A stretch of 64,000 bases of DNA from Planctomycetota bacterium (GCA_024230295.1 JAAERN010000147.1:98080-162079), one strand, 5' to 3'. Positions 52,262 to 61,167 are shown, counted from the first letter of the stretch. Program-made: numbers and translations. The notes: a model not told the origin generated them from the sequence alone.

Positions 52262-52314
52262 GCGTTGGATCTCGCTTCAGGACAGCGGTAATCGGGCGAA
52301 GGTACTTCCGAGTT

Positions 52315-53901
52315 TCAGGAACTTGCTTTAAATCGCTGGTGGTACTCCTCAAGCAACTCACTGATGCCTTTGCCGATTTCTGCGTAGGCAGCATCGGGTA
52401 GGTTGGCCAGCGAGATGCGAACGGACATTTTCGGAGCATCGAAGCCGCCGCCATCCATGAGCACGATGGCTTTTTCTTCGGCGAGGCGCCATACGAAATC
52501 AATTCGTTCGTGGTTACTCGTGAGCCATTTACGGAAGTCCGGGCTGTACCGCGAGGCGGCGAGTTCCGGAATATCGATGGTCGTGTAATAGTGGGCGTCG
52601 AATGGCGTCTCGGGATGCGCTTCACCGAGTGCTTTGTAGAGAGACTGGAATCGTTTGATGACGATGTCCTGGCAGTGCTCTTTGTAGACGCTCTCTTGGT
52701 CAACGAGGCTCGAAAGCGAAAGCATGACCATGAAGACTTGCTGCGGTGTCGACAATCCAGCGGTGTGATTGAGCGCCACGGTGCGGCTATCGGCCACCAT
52801 GCGGTCGATCATCTTGGACTTCTGCGGTTCAAGATAGATGGTTTCGTATCGCTTGTTGAGTGCGTCGGTGTCTTGCGGTGATAGGCCGGCGATGGTGGCG
52901 TCGAGGATGTTGTCCTTGGCGAGGCCGATGACACCAATTCGCCAACCAGTGGCGCCGAAGTACTTGGAGTACGAGTACACGAGGATGGTGTTGTGGGGCA
53001 CGATTGAGGCCAGCGACTGGAAGCCATTGACGAAGGTGCCGTAGACGTCATCGGTAAGGACGATGAGATCCTTGCGACGAGTGTCGATGAGTTTGTGGAT
53101 GGCCCGCAGTGATTCTGGATGCATCGCGACCGAAGTCGGATTGGACGGATTCACCAGGAAGAAGGCCTTGATATCCGGATCGGCAAGTTTCTCGATCTGC
53201 TCCGGGGCGTATTTCCATCCACTCGCCTCGTCCTGCATGACTTCGAGTTCAACGAACTCGAAGTCGTTGAGCAGCGGGATCTCAAGATAGGGCGTAAAGA
53301 TTGGTGCGCCCAGAGCGATCTTGTCGCCCTTGTGGAGGATCTTGTTCTCCATGAGGGAATTGAAGATGTAGGTCATCGCGGCGGTGCCGCCTTCCGTTGC
53401 GAAGAGGTCGAAGGTGTCCTTGGCCCCCTTGGTGCCAGACATTTCTTCGTCGAGGTACGCGCTGACGATGTGCTCGCTGCAGCGGAGCATGCGATCGGGG
53501 ACCGGGTAGTGGTCGCCGAGAATGCCGTCGACCATTTCCAGCACGAATGCGGCGGGATCCATGCTGAGATTACGCTCGATGAAGGTCAGCGATTTCTTCA
53601 GCAGTTCGACGCCCGGCTCGCGGGCATTGTTGGCAAGGAAATCATGAAAGCGATCGAGCATGCCGTCGCCTTTTGGAACTGCGGCGATGCCTGGGCGGAA
53701 GATCTCTCGCTCAGCCTCGGCCACGGCGAAGTGCCCGAGTTGAAAGTAGGCATGGCGTGGTTCGGTGGCGACCCAGTTCGGATTACCGCGACCAGCGTTG
53801 AGCATCGGAACTTGGGCGCGGCCAGCCATCTCGATGAGTTTGTTCTTGATTTCGAAGGGGCTGAGCTCTTCGTATTTCTTCATTTCGGCTTGGTCTGGCA
53901 T
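52315..53901 (-). CDS. aspD: Aspartate 4-decarboxylase (bifunctional aspartate aminotransferase)
   Basis: A 528-residue PLP enzyme of the aminotransferase fold, converting aspartate to alanine and CO2. It starts MPDQAEMKKYEELSPFEIKNKLIEMA. Recognisable segments are LNAGRGNPNWVATEPRHAYFQLG near residue 40, ATEGGTAAMTYIFNSLMENK near 170 and the PLP lysine in YSYSKYFGATGWRIGVIGL near 315. The length and the N-terminal extension match AsdA/AspD rather than ordinary aspartate aminotransferases (~400 residues). It is the first gene of the minus-strand operon with aspT and ansB. Confidence 0.92.
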   Translation of the reverse strand: MPDQAEMKKYEELSPFEIKNKLIEMAGRAQVPMLNAGRGNPNWVATEPRHAYFQLGHFAVAEAEREIFRPGIAAVPKGDGMLDRFHDFLANNAREPGVELLKKSLTFIERNLSMDPAAFVLEMVDGILGDHYPVPDRMLRCSEHIVSAYLDEEMSGTKGAKDTFDLFATEGGTAAMTYIFNSLMENKILHKGDKIALGAPIFTPYLEIPLLNDFEFVELEVMQDEASGWKYAPEQIEKLADPDIKAFFLVNPSNPTSVAMHPESLRAIHKLIDTRRKDLIVLTDDVYGTFVNGFQSLASIVPHNTILVYSYSKYFGATGWRIGVIGLAKDNILDATIAGLSPQDTDALNKRYETIYLEPQKSKMIDRMVADSRTVALNHTAGLSTPQQVFMVMLSLSSLVDQESVYKEHCQDIVIKRFQSLYKALGEAHPETPFDAHYYTTIDIPELAASRYSPDFRKWLTSNHERIDFVWRLAEEKAIVLMDGGGFDAPKMSVRISLANLPDAAYAEIGKGISELLEEYHQRFKASS

Positions 53902-54086
53902 GCGTCACCTCAATCAATGGGGAACTCCGGAAGGGCAGCCATCACGGGCAACCCAGTGGGGGGTGAGCAGCCAGAATACTCAATTCCGGACAAGATTGTC
54001 GAAATATGTCGAATCTGGCCCCGTGGGCAGGCTAACTGCCTGGCAACAACAGATATAGCGGTAGGGCAAAAACAGCGGTGTGGTGC

Positions 54087-54482
54087 TCAAGGCATCGAAG
54101 CCCGTTTCTGCGGGCTGCTCCAGTACAGATGGATCGCGCGATTCGATGAAGCCCGCCGCAAATTTGCAGAGCGTTGCTCGAAGTGATCGAGATATTTCTC
54201 CTTGCTTCGGTACAGGGCGGAATAGTCAAGGTGCTCGACACCGAATTGGTAGAGATCGGCCTCGCCTGACTCAAACAGCACATCGCTACCGAGCATCTGG
54301 ACTCGCACGCCTGCGTAGTAGTCGCAGTGTCCAAGGACAAACGCGGAGTGATTGATGAATGTCCCGAGTCTGTCGGCGAACTTTGATGGATCAATATCAT
54401 CGCACAACATTTGCGCGAGCCCGTGCATGAAACGCGTTGGTTTTGCAATGGCGATTGCGATCGAGTACGAATCGGTTGGCAT
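54087..54482 (-). CDS. Hypothetical protein
   Basis: A 131-residue protein from ATG 54482 (MPTDSYSIAIAIAKPTRFMH), preceded by GGGAG at 7 bases; a longer frame reaches 54533. It has no signal peptide or membrane helix and contains HSAFVLGHCDYYAGVRVQMLGSDVLFESGEADLYQFGVEH. I do not recognise the family. It precedes aspD in the same direction, about 185 bases away, and diverges from the carbonic anhydrase gene with about 125 bases between start codons. Coding status is inferred from the ribosome site and the amino-acid composition. Confidence 0.55.
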   Translation of the reverse strand: MPTDSYSIAIAIAKPTRFMHGLAQMLCDDIDPSKFADRLGTFINHSAFVLGHCDYYAGVRVQMLGSDVLFESGEADLYQFGVEHLDYSALYRSKEKYLDHFEQRSANLRRASSNRAIHLYWSSPQKRASMP

Positions 54483-54607
54483 CAGCCGACTCCCGTGCCG
54501 GTCGCGAGGACAGCCCATCCGTACGGGAGGCACATTGTCGGGAATCAGATATCATGAATGAAAACCGATTTCTCGTGTGGGTCGGATTACTAGGAAAGGG
54601 ACGCGAG

Positions 54608-55285
54608 ATGTATAGGCGACATTGGGGTCTTGTTCTTGCAATTGGAACAACTGTTGGAGTGTGTGCGATGGCGGCAGACGAAAGTGTTGTGAGACCGGAT
54701 TCCCCCGACGCGGCCATGGCAGAATTGGTTGCCGGGAACGGGCGATATATTGACGGGCGAAGTGAGTCGCACAATCTGCCATCTGCCCGAGGCGGTTTGG
54801 CTGCCGGGCAGTCGCCATTTGCGGCGATCATTCGATGTGCTGATTCGCGGGTAGCTCCCGAGATCGTGTTTGATCAGCCTCTCGGCGAGCTCTTCGTGTG
54901 TGGTGTGGCCGGCAATATTCCGACAGCGGAGATCATTGCCAGCCTTGAGTATGGCGTGGCTGTTCTCGGGTGCAAAGCCATCGTCATCATGGGTCACTCA
55001 GCGTGCGGCGCCGTAGACGCAGCGATGGAACACCGGCATGACACGAATGCGCTTCCAGGGAACTTGCCTCAACTGATCGATCAGATCGTGATTCCCTGCA
55101 CCGTGAATGCGGATCCCAAGGCACCTGGCGCGCTCGATGCTGCGATTGCGTGCAATGCCAAAGAAGGTGTGGAGCGGCTGATGCGTGGGTCGCAGATCAT
55201 CGCCGATGCCGTCAAAGCCGGATCACTCAAGATCTTTGCCGGTGTGCAGGACTTGAAGACCGGTCGGTTTTCGCTGGTGAAGTAA
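54608..55285 (+). CDS. Exported beta-class carbonic anhydrase
   Basis: A 225-residue zinc enzyme that interconverts CO2 and bicarbonate. The start at 54608 is chosen because it yields a normal signal peptide (YRRHWGLVLAIGTTVGVCAMA); ATG 54554 is an alternative with a longer N-terminus. Zinc ligands and the Asp-Arg dyad are visible: IIRCADSRVAPEIVFDQ near residue 65 (Cys, Asp, Arg) and IVIMGHSACGAVDAAM near 125 (His, Cys). Export implies periplasmic or extracellular CO2/bicarbonate conversion. Periplasmic beta-type enzymes are known but not the norm. Confidence 0.9.
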   Translation: MYRRHWGLVLAIGTTVGVCAMAADESVVRPDSPDAAMAELVAGNGRYIDGRSESHNLPSARGGLAAGQSPFAAIIRCADSRVAPEIVFDQPLGELFVCGVAGNIPTAEIIASLEYGVAVLGCKAIVIMGHSACGAVDAAMEHRHDTNALPGNLPQLIDQIVIPCTVNADPKAPGALDAAIACNAKEGVERLMRGSQIIADAVKAGSLKIFAGVQDLKTGRFSLVK

Positions 55286-55293
55286 GCCGCCTG

Positions 55294-56736
55294 CTAGGGA
55301 CAAACACCCCACGAAGCGGCCGCGATCATGAGGTCAGAGACGTCTACCGTGAAATCCTGATTGAGGTCAGCGGTTGAGATTCCGTTGTCGTCCCACTGAC
55401 TCACCACGACCATGACATCTTGGATGGTGGCCCGATGGTCACCATCCAGATCGCCTATACACGTTTCATCAAATGAGAATGCAGCGCCACCACTCTCCAG
55501 CGTGAGTTCTGGTGCGCCAACGATGATTCGTCCATCTTCAATGTCCGTTGCGATGCCGAAGGCGGCTCCCACGCCAAGTCCATCCGCGACGAGTGTCTGC
55601 TGGAACGCGAACACTTCGTTTGTCTCTTGCCGAAGCACGCTGGCAGCTCCAGTCCGAACGCCGTCATCGACCATTCCATTTGCTCCAATGACGAGCAAGT
55701 CATCTTCCCAGCAGATGGATGCGCCCCAGTACACATTGTTGGAGATGAGCGGCGGGTCAATTGTCTGTGTTTGCATCCAGTCGTCACCGATTTTCTGAAA
55801 CACATACGCGCGACCGACATTGGCGTAGTTGCCAACAGACCGGTTGTTCGATGTGGCGATGAGCGTATCATCGTGGAGCGCAACTGCGGTTCCGAAGAAG
55901 TCGAATCCGGCCAGTTCATCCGGCGCGATGACATCGACCTGTTGCCACATGGAGTCGGCGTCTCGTTCATAGATGTAGACCGCGCCAGCATACGGTTGGA
56001 TGTGGGAGTCGGCGAAGGCGCCTACTGCAATGCGATCACCGTCGACGGCAACTGAGAACCCGAAGAACTGCTCTTGATACGAATAGCGAGGATCAAGTCT
56101 TTGCTCGCCAACGATTGTCCCACCTTCCTCGATGGCGTAGACATAGACGCATCCACCAGTCAGTGCGTTGGTCATGTCACGTGGCGCCCCGACGGCCAGT
56201 GTTTGGCCATCGCAGGTGATTGAGGTGCCGAACATTTGGTTTGATGATTGACTCGATGGCACCAATGTCGACTGATGTACGAGGCCCCCATGTGCGTCAC
56301 TTTGATATCGGTAGACGGCGCCTGCAAGGAGTTCGCCAGCCTCGCCCGTGCGGCGTGGCGCGGTGATGAATCCAGTCTTGAACGATTCATCGCTGCCGTC
56401 GAGCGTAGTCAGAAGTACCTGGAGTCCAAAGAGATCACCCTCTTCGCTGTCTGGACCTGTAATCTCCGTACCCAAGATAGGAAGCCCCGTATCGGAGAGG
56501 GTGCCGAGCCATGCAGAACCCGTACCAAGCGGATTGAACGGATCCGCGCCGCGATACGGCGCGCCGACAAGGACTGCAGTTCCAGATACCGAAACGGATC
56601 TTCCGGTGTGCCCCCCCGAGTTATCAGTGATTTTCTTTGCCTCGACCCAGTGGCTATTCGGCATCCAATTAGCGTGCGCGGACGCAGAAGTGAAGGCCAA
56701 GAGAATCAATGCAAGTGGTATGCGAGTTTCAGCCAT
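55294..56736 (-). CDS. Secreted FG-GAP-like beta-propeller protein with dockerin-like tail
   Basis: A 480-residue exported protein. ATG 56736 follows AGGA; a GTG at 56754 would add six residues. The signal peptide is LALILLAFTSASAHA. The body holds about seven FG-GAP-like repeats: GRSVSVSGTAVLVGAPYRGA, GTSITCDGQTLAVGAPRD, GFSVAVDGDRIAVGAFAD, GTAVALHDDTLIATSNNR, GASICWEDDLLVIGANG and IATDIEDGRIIVGAPE. The C-terminus is a dockerin-like pair (GDLDGDHRATIQDVMVVVSQWD and DLNQDFTVDVSDLMIAAASWGVCP). No catalytic motif is seen. Likely a surface or extracellular binding protein. Confidence 0.82.
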   Translation of the reverse strand: MAETRIPLALILLAFTSASAHANWMPNSHWVEAKKITDNSGGHTGRSVSVSGTAVLVGAPYRGADPFNPLGTGSAWLGTLSDTGLPILGTEITGPDSEEGDLFGLQVLLTTLDGSDESFKTGFITAPRRTGEAGELLAGAVYRYQSDAHGGLVHQSTLVPSSQSSNQMFGTSITCDGQTLAVGAPRDMTNALTGGCVYVYAIEEGGTIVGEQRLDPRYSYQEQFFGFSVAVDGDRIAVGAFADSHIQPYAGAVYIYERDADSMWQQVDVIAPDELAGFDFFGTAVALHDDTLIATSNNRSVGNYANVGRAYVFQKIGDDWMQTQTIDPPLISNNVYWGASICWEDDLLVIGANGMVDDGVRTGAASVLRQETNEVFAFQQTLVADGLGVGAAFGIATDIEDGRIIVGAPELTLESGGAAFSFDETCIGDLDGDHRATIQDVMVVVSQWDDNGISTADLNQDFTVDVSDLMIAAASWGVCP

Positions 56737-56983
56737 GGTCGTGTTTTCCTGCACTCCCCATTGACTTCGCCAATGTCACCGTACTGCGAGAATCGGCGCA
56801 ATCCGTGGAGAATCTGCAGCCTTGGTCGAGTTCTTCGAAGTGATCGCGCATGCGAACCACCTGGCATCCGGGATCTTCGGTGTCGCAGCATGCGATGCTC
56901 AAGGCACTTATGAAGTCTTTATCGTGATATGCCCGAGAATCATCTGCGAACACGCCCACTGTGTTTGCGGCGCTCTGGAATAG
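56737..56983. other. Intergenic region, no gene seen
   Basis: A 76-codon minus-strand frame (56729-56959) lacks a ribosome site and overlaps the start of the secreted-protein gene. I see nothing else apart from the promoter this gene needs. Confidence 0.4.
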
Positions 56984-57020
56984 ACAAGGGCGTGCCGGCG
57001 ATGTGCCAGCACGCCCTTGT
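56984..57020 (-). terminator. Terminator hairpin after the Cys/Lys-rich lipoprotein
   Basis: A perfect 12-bp inverted repeat ACAAGGGCGTGC (56984-56995) / GCACGCCCTTGT (57009-57020), 23 bases past the stop of the minus-strand gene at 57044. TTTT follows on the plus strand too, so it may be bidirectional. Confidence 0.75.
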
Positions 57021-57043
57021 TTTGAGGACCAGGATTGAGTACG

Positions 57044-57322
57044 TCAGCCCTTGTTCTTGCAGCAACCCTTTGCTTTGCCACTCTTTGCACAATCGGCTTT
57101 GGCTTTGTCGCAGCCGCTGCTTTTGGCCTTGTCACAGGCGCCGCCGGCGGACTTGTCGCACTTGCCCCCATTGAGTTTGGGGCAGGATCCGTCGGCCATC
57201 TTGGGGCATGCGGCGCAGTCGGCGGGGGTGCAACCGCCCATCGATCCGGGTGATGCTTTTGTGCCACCGCAGCCAGCGATGATGACGGTCGTAACAGCGA
57301 GCGCGAGAATAGTACGGAACAT
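57044..57322 (-). CDS. Small Cys/Lys-rich lipoprotein
   Basis: A 92-residue protein from ATG 57322 (MFRTILALAVTTVIIAGCGG), the position that puts a lipobox IAGC (Cys17) after a hydrophobic helix; the longer frame to 57424 is implausible. After the lipobox come repeated motifs GGCTPADCAACPKM, GSCPKLNGGKCDK, GACDKAKSSGCDKAKADC and KGCCKNKG: about twelve cysteines in sixty residues, mixed with lysines. This could be a metal-binding or disulfide-bonded surface protein. Family not recognised. It ends at the hairpin at 56984. Confidence 0.7.
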   Translation of the reverse strand: MFRTILALAVTTVIIAGCGGTKASPGSMGGCTPADCAACPKMADGSCPKLNGGKCDKSAGGACDKAKSSGCDKAKADCAKSGKAKGCCKNKG

Positions 57323-57411
57323 GATTGAAACTCCAAATATGGAAAGTGCCTCTATGGAGGCGATAGGTAAATTGAAATGCGAATACGAACGAAAGAGATC
57401 GCCCGCGGCAT

Positions 57412-57939
57412 TCAAATCAACCATGCTCCCTGATGCGCGAGGCGCGCAGCCAGCCGCAGCGGATCTGGCGGTGGTATGTCATGCACCACTGGATCTACTG
57501 GCATCATTGCATCAAGATCGACTCGCCGCAGTTGAAGTGCCGCGATGTCATCGAGTCCGGTCTTGTCAAGAATCACCACCCACCGCTTGACGGGGCAACT
57601 CCCCATCATGCAATCATCCTGCGGTGAATCGGGCTCGGGCTCATAAGGTGGAGGTGGCGGTGGGGTGGTGCAGCGTTTCTTAGCCATGCAGCACGAGGAC
57701 TGCTCAACCGCCTGCTCCATAGCGCGGCAGCATCGGCGCGCCTCAGCTCGTTGCTGGCATCCCGCCATCTTTCGCATGCGGCAGGTGCTGCCGCCGGGCG
57801 AAGCGCCGCATCCAAGCGTCTCAACATCGGCACTACCAGCGACAACGTGACACCCAAATCCCGGCAAGGTCACATGCATCACCATGCCTGCAATGAGCAG
57901 AAGGGGCACGATGAGGCAATCTGGCCGAAGTCGGTTCAT
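57412..57939 (-). CDS. Cys-rich secreted or membrane-anchored protein of unknown function
   Basis: A protein of 175 residues from ATG 57939 (MNRLRPDCLIVPLLLIAGMVM), with one N-terminal hydrophobic segment; a start at 58005 (MKRDKVIGEG) is also possible. It shows a cysteine-rich stretch CGASPGGSTCRMRKMAGCQQ and RRCCRAM...SSCCMAKKRC, followed by a polyproline PPPPPPYEPEPDSPQ hinge and a hydrophilic C-terminus. The resemblance to the Cys-rich protein at 11156 is general rather than specific. Start uncertain; coding status moderately supported. Confidence 0.5.
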   Translation of the reverse strand: MNRLRPDCLIVPLLLIAGMVMHVTLPGFGCHVVAGSADVETLGCGASPGGSTCRMRKMAGCQQRAEARRCCRAMEQAVEQSSCCMAKKRCTTPPPPPPYEPEPDSPQDDCMMGSCPVKRWVVILDKTGLDDIAALQLRRVDLDAMMPVDPVVHDIPPPDPLRLAARLAHQGAWLI

Positions 57940-58068
57940 GAGCCGCCATGCTATCGGCCCGCCGGGGCAAAGTCTCCCCTCGCCGATCACTTTATCTCGT
58001 TTCATGGCAAGCACTTGCGAACGCGGGCATTTTATAAGTCGTTGTGATTCGGGCACATAAAGTGACCG
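57940..58068. other. Intergenic region before the degraded frame
   Basis: No gene, RNA or repeat is seen here apart from the alternative start at 58005. Confidence 0.4.
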
Positions 58069-58347
58069 GTGGTCCACGGCAGCGGCCCCATTTTGAAGTC
58101 TTGCCACAAACTCGGCGAGGCTACCGGCAGCACCCTTACGGCTCGGGGCTCGATGGAGGCAGCATTGTGGCAGGCCCGCGGAGGCGGAGCGACTGACATC
58201 GACATCGTGGACGCCGTGCACACGCTGCACACCACCAACGACATCTGATTGAATGGGCACAAGATCGACAAACCGATCAAGGTGATTCTGGAAGACATCG
58301 GCTGCCAGGTTCGGAACAACCATCTGATTCCGGTCAAGCAGAAGTAG
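58069..58347 (+). pseudogene. Probable gene remnant interrupted by an in-frame TGA
   Basis: A frame from GTG 58069 stays open to a TGA at 58246 (59 codons), then continues in the same frame to a TAG at 58345. Read through, the protein is about 92 residues, ending IDKPIKVILEDIGCQVRN, with TDIDIVDAVHTLHTTNDI before the stop. Both halves have balanced, protein-like composition. TGA here follows ATC and could be a mutated codon. I do not recognise the family, and there is no ribosome site. It may be chance. Confidence 0.35.
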
Positions 58348-58440
58348 GGGTTGTTGAATCGAAGGCCAGCAATCCTGTTCAGCGCGGAGTCGACCAGTGC
58401 AACCGAAGTGGGATATCGCCTGTGCGGGGTATGATCTGGC

Positions 58441-59316
58441 GTGGAAGCACAGAGCGACAATATCTTGATTCTGGACGGCGCGACCGGGACCGAACTTGAG
58501 CGGTGTGGTGTCGACATTGGCTTGCCGCTATGGTCAGCGCGGGCCATGATCGAAGCGCCCGAGGCGCTCTTCGACGTGCATACGTCCTACATCAATGCGG
58601 GCGCGGGGGCTATTACTACGAACACGTTTCGAACCCACGCGAGGTCTCTCGGCAAGGCGGGCATGGCGGATCAAGCCGAGTCGCTGACGTGGCGGGCAGT
58701 CGAAATCGCGTGTGCAGCCCGTGATGAATGCGGACAGGGGACGCTGATTCTCGGCAGCGATGCGCCTCTTGAAGACTGCTACCGCCCCGATCGGGCTCCG
58801 GATCCAAGCACTTGCCGCGAAGAGCACGGCAGGTTGATCGGCCACCTGGTCAATGCTGGGGTCGATCTCATCCTGATTGAGACGATGTGCAGCGCGCACG
58901 AAGCACTCGCCGCAGCGAGCGCGGCGGAGGATGCCGCACCGGGGAAGTGGGGGATCAGTTTCTGTCTTCGACCGGACGGACCACCCGGCGTACTGCTCGA
59001 CGGCGAGCCACTGGCAACGATCTTGCCGAGTCTGGCCTCGGCGCGGTTCGTTGGCATCAACTGCATCGCAGCGCCAGGCATGGCACGGCAAGTCGCGCAT
59101 TTGCGATCGTTGCTTCCAGGGGGCCAAGCGATTGCCGCCTATGCCAACATCGGCTACGCAGACGGGGACGGCGCCTGGGTAACGACGGACGCCGTCGAGC
59201 CTGCGCGGTACGCCGCGTACGCCCGCGCGTGGGTTGATGCCGGCGCCGAATATGTCGGTGGATGCTGTGGCACAACTCCCGAGACGATTCAGGAAGTTGT
59301 GGCACAATGCAGATGA
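58441..59316 (+). CDS. Homocysteine S-methyltransferase-family protein
   Basis: A 291-residue cytoplasmic protein from GTG 58441. N-terminal ILILDGATGTELERCGVD and ITTNTFRTHARSLG are the family hallmarks. Zinc ligands should be Cys in VGINCIAAPG near residue 205 and the pair in YVGGCCGTTPETIQ near 275. This TIM-barrel family (MmuM/YagD, and the N-terminal part of MetH) transfers a methyl group from S-methylmethionine or another donor to homocysteine. No associated corrinoid protein is nearby. Flanking genes offer no further clue. Confidence 0.88.
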   Translation: MEAQSDNILILDGATGTELERCGVDIGLPLWSARAMIEAPEALFDVHTSYINAGAGAITTNTFRTHARSLGKAGMADQAESLTWRAVEIACAARDECGQGTLILGSDAPLEDCYRPDRAPDPSTCREEHGRLIGHLVNAGVDLILIETMCSAHEALAAASAAEDAAPGKWGISFCLRPDGPPGVLLDGEPLATILPSLASARFVGINCIAAPGMARQVAHLRSLLPGGQAIAAYANIGYADGDGAWVTTDAVEPARYAAYARAWVDAGAEYVGGCCGTTPETIQEVVAQCR

Positions 59317-59435
59317 GAAGTCCGTGTGTGATGGCGGTTTCATCGCGGGAGTGGTGAGTCGACTCAGCATGCCGGTGCTGATTCCAGAGACCGACCCGCC
59401 GGCATTTCCGAATTGACAGGCGGTCTGCCTTGCAA

Positions 59436-60548
59436 CTACTCGCACTGACCCCAGGCAGTTAGAACGGTGAGCAGGTCGAAGATGCCAACGATGTTGTCGT
59501 TGTCCACATCCGCATCGGGGTCGTTGCTGCCCCAGGCCCCAATAACTGCAAGCACATCATTCCAACCAACGAAGATATCACCATCAACATCCGATGGGCA
59601 GCTCGGACACCCAACCTGAACAGTGTTGCTGCCGCTGTCGTGCCAGTCGCCATGAATCTGATCTGGACTGTTGCCACAGACCGTGGAGCCGCCGATTGTG
59701 GGGTTGCTGGTAGATGGGTTGCTGGTAAGTTCACAGTAGATACCACCACCATGGTCATGGTTATCGGTTGCGTTGTTTGCGATCGCACAGCCTGTGATCG
59801 TGGGGCTGCTGTTTATACAGTGAATCCCACCACCATAAAGAGCGGCGCTATTGGCCAAGATCCTGCAGCCAATCAACAAGGGATCGCTCCATGAGCACCA
59901 GATCGCACCACCGCTTTGAGAAGTGGCGGTGTTGTTCGAGATCATGCAGTTTGTGATCATGAGGTCGCTGTAAAAACAGGAGATCCCGCCGCCGTAGGTG
60001 GCGGTGTTGTTATCGATCTCACAGTCTGTGATCGTTGCGTTGCTATTGGAGCAATAAATTCCACCACCGTTGCCATGGGTGGCGAGGTTTCCTGAAATCG
60101 TGCAGCGGCTGATCGTAGGGTTGCTCCATGAGCACCAGATCGCGCCACCGTTATAACTAGTGGCGGTGTTGCCAGAGATTGTGCAGCCCATGATCGTGGG
60201 GCTGCTCTGAGAGCACCAGATTGCACCGCCATGGTCTGCCGAACCACCCGTGATCGTGAAGCCTTCAATGATCGTGTCGTCGTCTTCACCGCTATCGCAG
60301 GTGATTCCTCGACTCGCACCTTGGCCGTCGATGATCGTCTGCGCGGGCGTGCCACTTGCCTTGATCGTAATTGCTTTTCCGAGCGTATTCACGCCCGCAT
60401 ATGTCCCCGGCGCGACGATGACTTTATCGCCATTGCTGGCGGCATTTATTGCAGCCTGAATCGTGGTGTGCGGTGACGGCACATGAAGTTCCGCGGCGGT
60501 TGCAAGACCGCATGTCGCCAAGATCATCATCACCAGAACCCGTTTCAT
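59436..60548 (-). CDS. Secreted parallel beta-helix repeat protein with dockerin-like tail
   Basis: A 370-residue exported protein. ATG 60548 follows GGAG by 8 bases; the signal peptide is VLVMMILATCGLATAA. Residues 22-80 start the helix with HTTIQAAINAASNGDKVIVAPGTYAG. Then about nine repeats of roughly 24 residues follow, each GG(A/G)I(W/Y/H)C.....PTI..C.I..N.A. The C-terminus has dockerin-like repeats (DVDGDIFVGWNDVLAVIGAWG and DVDNDNIVGIFDLLTVLTAWGQCE). The helix resembles pectate-lyase-type folds, but no catalytic cluster is evident. Role: extracellular, possibly carbohydrate-related. Confidence 0.85.
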   Translation of the reverse strand: MKRVLVMMILATCGLATAAELHVPSPHTTIQAAINAASNGDKVIVAPGTYAGVNTLGKAITIKASGTPAQTIIDGQGASRGITCDSGEDDDTIIEGFTITGGSADHGGAIWCSQSSPTIMGCTISGNTATSYNGGAIWCSWSNPTISRCTISGNLATHGNGGGIYCSNSNATITDCEIDNNTATYGGGISCFYSDLMITNCMISNNTATSQSGGAIWCSWSDPLLIGCRILANSAALYGGGIHCINSSPTITGCAIANNATDNHDHGGGIYCELTSNPSTSNPTIGGSTVCGNSPDQIHGDWHDSGSNTVQVGCPSCPSDVDGDIFVGWNDVLAVIGAWGSNDPDADVDNDNIVGIFDLLTVLTAWGQCE

Positions 60549-60849
60549 CACAGCCACTCCTTACGGGGACGCAGCGCCAGATAACGCCAGAATACCGACA
60601 TTCAAGTACCAATCAACACCGCACTGTGTGGATTCAGCCAAACACCTGCCATTCTGGCACCAGAGTGCGTGGGACTTCAATGTGGCTTTGGGGCGCACTG
60701 TGCGAAGATGACCTTGAACTTGATCGCGATTATGGACTCATTCTAGATGAGTTGGTTCGTTTCCTTGACTGCCTCTGCCCCAAGTCACCCATTTGCTCAC
60801 GAGCCTAGATCCCCGGCTTCTGCTGCAAGGTGAGTATCATTTGCGCCCC
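60549..60849. other. Intergenic region, no gene seen
   Basis: About 300 bases separate the divergent beta-helix and membrane-protein genes. Open frames here have no start site or family resemblance. Confidence 0.4.
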
Positions 60850-61167
60850 ATGCAAACGCTTAATCGCCGGTATCTCCGTTGGCTCATTCTTGTCGGCCTG
60901 CTTGAGGGATTCTCGACTTTGGCGCTCTTCTTCATTGCGATGCCGATGAAGTACTGGTACGGCATGCCCAATGCCGTGACGATTACGGGCACGGTGCATG
61001 GCTTGCTGTTCATGGCACTTGTGATGATGTTCTGGGTCGGGCGCGAAGAAGTACCGCTGTCGACGAAACTCATGTGGTGGGGCATCGTCGGTGCGGTCAT
61101 TCCCCTTATGCCCTTTGTCATTGATGTGCCGCTTTACCGCATGTTGCAGCGGGATGCCGAGGTCTGA
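60850..61167 (+). CDS. DUF3817-family small integral membrane protein
   Basis: A 105-residue protein from ATG 60850 (MQTLNRRYLRWLILVGLLEG). Three membrane segments are visible: ILVGLLEGFSTLALFFIAM, VTITGTVHGLLFMALVMMFW and WGIVGAVIPLMPFVIDVPLY. The motif VHG..F in the second helix and the E-G-x-S-x-L in the first match DUF3817 (also called integral-membrane repeat). Function is unknown. The last 34 bases overlap the convergent gene on the minus strand. Confidence 0.8.
   Translation: MQTLNRRYLRWLILVGLLEGFSTLALFFIAMPMKYWYGMPNAVTITGTVHGLLFMALVMMFWVGREEVPLSTKLMWWGIVGAVIPLMPFVIDVPLYRMLQRDAEV

Noticed and set aside
53119..54186. Plus-strand open frame of 355 codons opposite aspD
   Set aside because: It lies antisense to the aspartate decarboxylase, whose motifs are unambiguous.
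56248..56913. Plus-strand open frame of 221 codons
   Set aside because: Antisense to the FG-GAP-like gene and rich in Arg/Cys without any motif.
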